Source: Phycicoccus sp. Soil748 (GTDB lineage: Bacteria > Actinomycetota > Actinomycetes > Actinomycetales > Dermatophilaceae). From it: DNA of 64,000 nucleotides. The notes beneath the pieces were generated by a model that was given only the letters and a program-made list of their open reading frames with translations, searched no databases and was not told the DNA's origin. The stretch is taken from the NCBI RefSeq assembly GCF_001428025.1, contig NZ_LMSC01000006.1, forward strand, positions 236,417-300,416, in the 5' to 3' direction. Positions within the stretch are counted from its first letter, which is position 1. Each line of letters opens with the position of its first letter. Below are positions 60,988 to 64,000 of the stretch, in pieces. The position numbers and the translations under genes were made by a program.

Positions 60988-61626
60988 TCAGACCACGCCG
61001 TAGAGGCGGTCACCGGCGTCACCGAGACCGGGCACGATGTAGCCCTTCTCGTTGAGGCGCTCGTCCATCGCGCCGGTCACGATCTGGATCGGGATGTCGA
61101 GGTCGGCGAGCGCCTCCTCGACGTGCTTGACGCCCTCGGGGGCGGCGAGCAGCGTCACAGCCGTGATGTCGTCGGCGCCGCGGTCCGCGAGGTAGCGGAT
61201 GGCGTCGGCGAGGGTGCCGCCGGTCGCCAGCATCGGGTCGACGACGTAGCACTGGCGTCCCTTGAGGTCGTCGGGCAGCCGGTTGGCGTAGGTGATGGCC
61301 TCGAGCGTCTCCTCGTTGCGCTGCATACCGAGGAAGCCCACCTCGGCGCTCGGCAGGAGGCGGACCATGCCCTCGAGCATGCCCAGGCCGGCGCGCAGGA
61401 TCGGCACGATGAGCGGCTTGGGGTTGGACAGCTTGATGCCCGTGGTCGGGGCGACCGGCGTCTCGATGTCGAAGGGCTCGACGCGCACGTCGCGGGTGGC
61501 CTCGTAGGCGAGCAGCGTCACCAGCTCCTCGGTCAGCCGCCGGAACGTGGGGCTGTCCGTGCGCTTGTCGCGCAGGTAGGTCAGCTTGTGCGTGATGAGC
61601 GGGTGGTCGGCAACGTGGACGCGCAT
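60988..61626 (-). CDS. upp: uracil phosphoribosyltransferase
   Basis: A 212-aa enzyme making UMP from uracil and [36 protein letters not shown], the PRPP loop [16 protein letters not shown] and the C-terminal uracil-binding [15 protein letters not shown] are complete. It is divergent from tadA with 16 bp between starts. Confidence 0.97.
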   Translation of the reverse strand: MRVHVADHPLITHKLTYLRDKRTDSPTFRRLTEELVTLLAYEATRDVRVEPFDIETPVAPTTGIKLSNPKPLIVPILRAGLGMLEGMVRLLPSAEVGFLGMQRNEETLEAITYANRLPDDLKGRQCYVVDPMLATGGTLADAIRYLADRGADDITAVTLLAAPEGVKHVEEALADLDIPIQIVTGAMDERLNEKGYIVPGLGDAGDRLYGVV

Positions 61627-61642
61627 AGGCGAAACTTAGCGC

Positions 61643-62158
61643 GTGACCTCCAGCAGCGGACCAGCCGCCGACGAGCGGTACGCCGCGTGGATGGGGCGGG
61701 CGCTCGAGCTCGCCGCGGAGGCGGGTGAGGAGGGCGACGTTCCCGTGGGCGCGGTCGTCGTCACCGCGGCGGGGGAGGTCGTCGGCGAGGGCCGCAACCT
61801 CCGTGAGGTCGAGGGCGACCCCACGGCGCACGCCGAGGTCGTGGCCCTGCGCGAGGCCGCGCGGCGTACCGGGTCGTGGCGCCTGGAGGGCTGCACCCTC
61901 GTCGTGACCCTCGAGCCGTGCCCCATGTGCGCCGGGGCGCTGATGCTCTCCCGGGTGGCCACGCTGGTGCTCGGCGCCTGGGACCCCAAGCTCGGCGCGA
62001 CGGGTTCGGTGTGGGACATCGTGCGCGACCGCCGGGCCACGCACCGGATCGAGGTGGTCTCGGGGGTGCGCGAGTCAGAGTGCTCTCAGGTGCTGCTGGC
62101 ATTCTTCGAGCGACGCAGGACGCCACGAGGGCCACGAGAGCTGGGAGCAGCACGATGA
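61643..62158 (+). CDS. tadA: tRNA(adenine-34) deaminase
   Basis: A 171-aa zinc deaminase. The catalytic HAEVVAL (Zn ligand and proton-shuttle Glu) and PCPMCAGAL (two Zn cysteines) are intact. It converts A34 to inosine in tRNA-Arg(ACG), and that tRNA is encoded at 36073-36145. GTG start; the stop overlaps the DedA start by 4 bp. Confidence 0.95.
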   Translation: MTSSSGPAADERYAAWMGRALELAAEAGEEGDVPVGAVVVTAAGEVVGEGRNLREVEGDPTAHAEVVALREAARRTGSWRLEGCTLVVTLEPCPMCAGALMLSRVATLVLGAWDPKLGATGSVWDIVRDRRATHRIEVVSGVRESECSQVLLAFFERRRTPRGPRELGAAR

Positions 62159-62775
62159 GCGGGGTGGTGAACAGCCTGGTCAACACGGTGCTCAGCGCCC
62201 CGCCGTGGCTGGTCTACCTCATCGTCGCGCTGGTCGTGTTCGCCGAGGACGCGCTGTTCGTCGGGTTCGTGCTGCCCGGCGAGACCCTGGCCATCATCGG
62301 CGGCGTCACCGCGAGCCTCGGGCACACGTCGCTGTGGTGGGTGCTCGTCGTGGTCATCCTCGCTGCGGTCATCGGCGACTCCGTCGGCTACGAGATCGGC
62401 CGGCTGTTCGGCCCCAAGGTGATGGGCCACAAGATCTTCGACCGCCGGCGCAAGCGGCTGGAGTCGGCGCAGGAGTTCCTGCGCCGCCGCGGCGGGTCGG
62501 CGGTCTTCCTCGGCCGCTGGACCGCCTTCTTCCGCGCCGTCATGCCGGCCCTCGCCGGGCTGAGCGGCATGCGCTACCGCGTGTTCCTGCCGTGGAACGC
62601 CCTCGGGGGTATTGCGTGGGGCGGCGCCGCCGTGACGGCCGGCTACCTCGCGGGCGAGTCCTACCACCGCGTCGAGAAGTGGCTCGGCACGGGAGCGGCC
62701 GTCGTCGTGGGCCTCATCGTGCTCGTCGCCATCGCCGTCTGGGCCATCCGCCGGCACCGCTCCGAGGCCGCCTGA
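62155..62775 (+). CDS. DedA/VTT family membrane protein
   Basis: A 206-aa membrane protein. FAEDALFVGFVLPGETLAIIGG, GDSVGYEIGRLFG, FLGRWTAFFRAVMPALAGLSGMRYRVFLPWN and GGIAWGGAAVTAGYLAG are the conserved DedA segments, with the charged residues thought to drive proton-coupled lipid flipping. It overlaps tadA by 4 bp. Confidence 0.93.
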   Translation: MSGVVNSLVNTVLSAPPWLVYLIVALVVFAEDALFVGFVLPGETLAIIGGVTASLGHTSLWWVLVVVILAAVIGDSVGYEIGRLFGPKVMGHKIFDRRRKRLESAQEFLRRRGGSAVFLGRWTAFFRAVMPALAGLSGMRYRVFLPWNALGGIAWGGAAVTAGYLAGESYHRVEKWLGTGAAVVVGLIVLVAIAVWAIRRHRSEAA

Positions 62776-62892
62776 CGCCGCTCGGTCCCGCTGACCAGCC
62801 GGGCCCGCCAGGCGGCCCGGTCGGCCGGGCTGATCGTTCACGCGCCGGCCACCTCGGCGAGGAGCTGGAGTTCACCCGGCTGGGCGAGAACT

Positions 62893-62914
62893 CTCCTGTC
62901 CCCTCTGACAGGAG
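62893..62914 (+). promoter_or_regulatory. hairpin that sequesters the ribosome-binding site
   Basis: CTCCTGTC (62893-62900) and GACAGGAG (62907-62914) form a perfect 8-bp stem with a 6-nt loop. The right arm contains the AGGAG of the following gene, whose ATG is at 62920, so the folded mRNA would hide the ribosome site. Confidence 0.6.
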
Positions 62915-62919
62915 CCTTC

Positions 62920-63957
62920 ATGCCTTCCACTGCTCGACGCAGCGTCCTCGGCGCCGCCTGCCTGACCCTGCTGACCGCCGCCCTGGCGGGTGCGGCACCC
63001 GCCCTGGCCGCCGACGCGCCGGGGCAGGCCAAGCCCGGGCACGAGACCTTTGCCGTCATCGGTGACGTGCCGTACGGCGCCGACCAGGTCGCGAAGTTCC
63101 CCGGCTGGGTCGACCAGATCAACGCCGACGCCCAGGTCGGCCTCGTCTTCCACGTGGGCGACATCAAGAACGGCTCGACGCGCTGCGACGACGCGTACTA
63201 CCGGATGGTCCGCGCCCAGTTCGACCGGTTCACCGACCCGCTCGTCTACACGCCCGGCGACAACGAGTGGACCGACTGCCACCGCGCCAACAACGGGGCC
63301 TACGACCCGCTCGAGCGGCTCGCCTTCGACCGCTCGGTGTTCTTCGACCGGCCCGGGACCACGCTGGGTGCCCCGGCGCGGGTGACGGTGCCGGACGCGG
63401 CATACCCGGAGAACGTGGCGCTGCGCCGCGATGGGGTCTCCTTCGCCACCCTCCACGTCGTGGGGAGCAACAACGACCTCCAGCCCTGGACCGGCATCGG
63501 GCAGACCACCGCGACACCCGAGCAGTTCGCCGAGGAGCGCGGGCGGATGGACGCCTCGATCGCCTCGCTGCGCCGGACGTTCGCGGAGGCGACCCAACGA
63601 CACGACCGTGCCGTCATGGTCCTGCAGCAGGCCGACATGTTCGACCCGACCTACACGCCGACCGAGGCCGACATCTCCGCGTTCCGGCCGCTGGTGCAGG
63701 CACTCGCCGAGGAGACCAGCCGGTTCGACGGCGACGTCTACCTCGTCAACGGCGACTCCCACATCTACAACTCCGACCGCCCGCTCGCGCCCGGGTCCGT
63801 GTGGCTGGAGCGGTACGGCGTCACGCAGCCGGCCGCCGGCCTGGAGCGGATCACGGTCGACGGCTCGGACAACAACAAGGACTGGCTCAAGGTCACGGTC
63901 AACCGTCCCGGTGCGACGTCGACGCTGAGCTGGGAGCGCGTGCCCTACACGGGTTGA
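62920..63957 (+). CDS. secreted metallophosphoesterase
   Basis: A 345-aa protein with a signal peptide (RRSVLGAACLTLLTAALAGAAPALA, cleavage likely after AxA near residue 31). The calcineurin-like fold follows: FAVIGDVPYG, VFHVGDIKNG, YTPGDNEWTDCHR (GDNE) and NGDSHIYN supply the metal ligands. It is probably an extracellular phosphatase. ACAGGAG before the ATG is inside a hairpin. Confidence 0.88.
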   Translation: MPSTARRSVLGAACLTLLTAALAGAAPALAADAPGQAKPGHETFAVIGDVPYGADQVAKFPGWVDQINADAQVGLVFHVGDIKNGSTRCDDAYYRMVRAQFDRFTDPLVYTPGDNEWTDCHRANNGAYDPLERLAFDRSVFFDRPGTTLGAPARVTVPDAAYPENVALRRDGVSFATLHVVGSNNDLQPWTGIGQTTATPEQFAEERGRMDASIASLRRTFAEATQRHDRAVMVLQQADMFDPTYTPTEADISAFRPLVQALAEETSRFDGDVYLVNGDSHIYNSDRPLAPGSVWLERYGVTQPAAGLERITVDGSDNNKDWLKVTVNRPGATSTLSWERVPYTG

Positions 63958-64000
63958 GTGCTCGTGGAGGTGCCTGTCCAGGCCGATTTCTCGGTGGTCG

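Overview
The window is a gene-dense, very GC-rich stretch of chromosome from an actinobacterium. Frequent GTG starts, apparently leaderless promoters, a GTP-type PEP carboxykinase, an encoded FolP2 paralogue, LCP cell-wall ligase, MmpL transporter and a DinB/DUF664 protein of the mycothiol-associated superfamily all point to Actinomycetota. The overall gene content looks like Micrococcales, perhaps Intrasporangiaceae; that last step is impression, not proof. There is no rRNA, transposase, integrase or CRISPR array. I count about 57 protein genes, one gene remnant and three tRNAs, almost all housekeeping, transport or regulation.

Left part (1-17 kb): a subtilisin-type protease with a six-copy GYGEGV repeat runs off the left edge. 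Then come a YtxH-like protein, a DUF6328 membrane protein and tRNA-Ser(UGA). A MocR regulator is divergent from a catabolic operon (mmsA, class III aminotransferase, FAD amine/amino-acid oxidase). Next are a phosphotransferase and acyl-CoA dehydrogenase pair, folP2, a cold-shock gene with a structured leader, a class B PBP, an LCP protein and tRNA-Ser(GCU).

Middle part (17-36 kb): a glyoxalase-like protein, a DUF4333-like protein, and two glycosyltransferases downstream of a two-component system. A LacI regulator is divergent from a sugar ABC importer operon that ends in a universal stress protein; a perfect 14-bp palindrome sits at the expected start of transcription. Then an unassigned Rossmann-like protein, two DinB-superfamily proteins, a MauE/DoxX protein with the stranded C-terminus of a signal peptidase in front of it, pckG and tRNA-Arg(ACG).

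Right part (36-64 kb): a membrane protein, a VOC protein, a WYL regulator divergent from an MFS exporter, an operon with alaA and two crcB fluoride channels, and MarR regulators next to exporters and a pirin. Further on are an SDR, an ABC-F ATPase, an acyl-CoA synthetase, an MmpL transporter, the proton-translocating transhydrogenase pntAB, an APC permease, a PH-domain protein with a 55-aa membrane partner, upp, tadA, a DedA protein and a secreted metallophosphoesterase. tadA modifies the tRNA-Arg(ACG) encoded in the same window.

The most unusual non-coding signals are two related elements directly downstream of the two tRNA-Ser genes. They share a near-identical 50-bp block, and each ends in a copy of the 3' tail of its own tRNA. 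Long near-perfect hairpins close most transcription units. Several operator-like palindromes fit neatly with adjacent regulators. No obviously new multi-gene defence or biosynthetic system is visible, although the left-edge protease could belong to something that lies outside the window.
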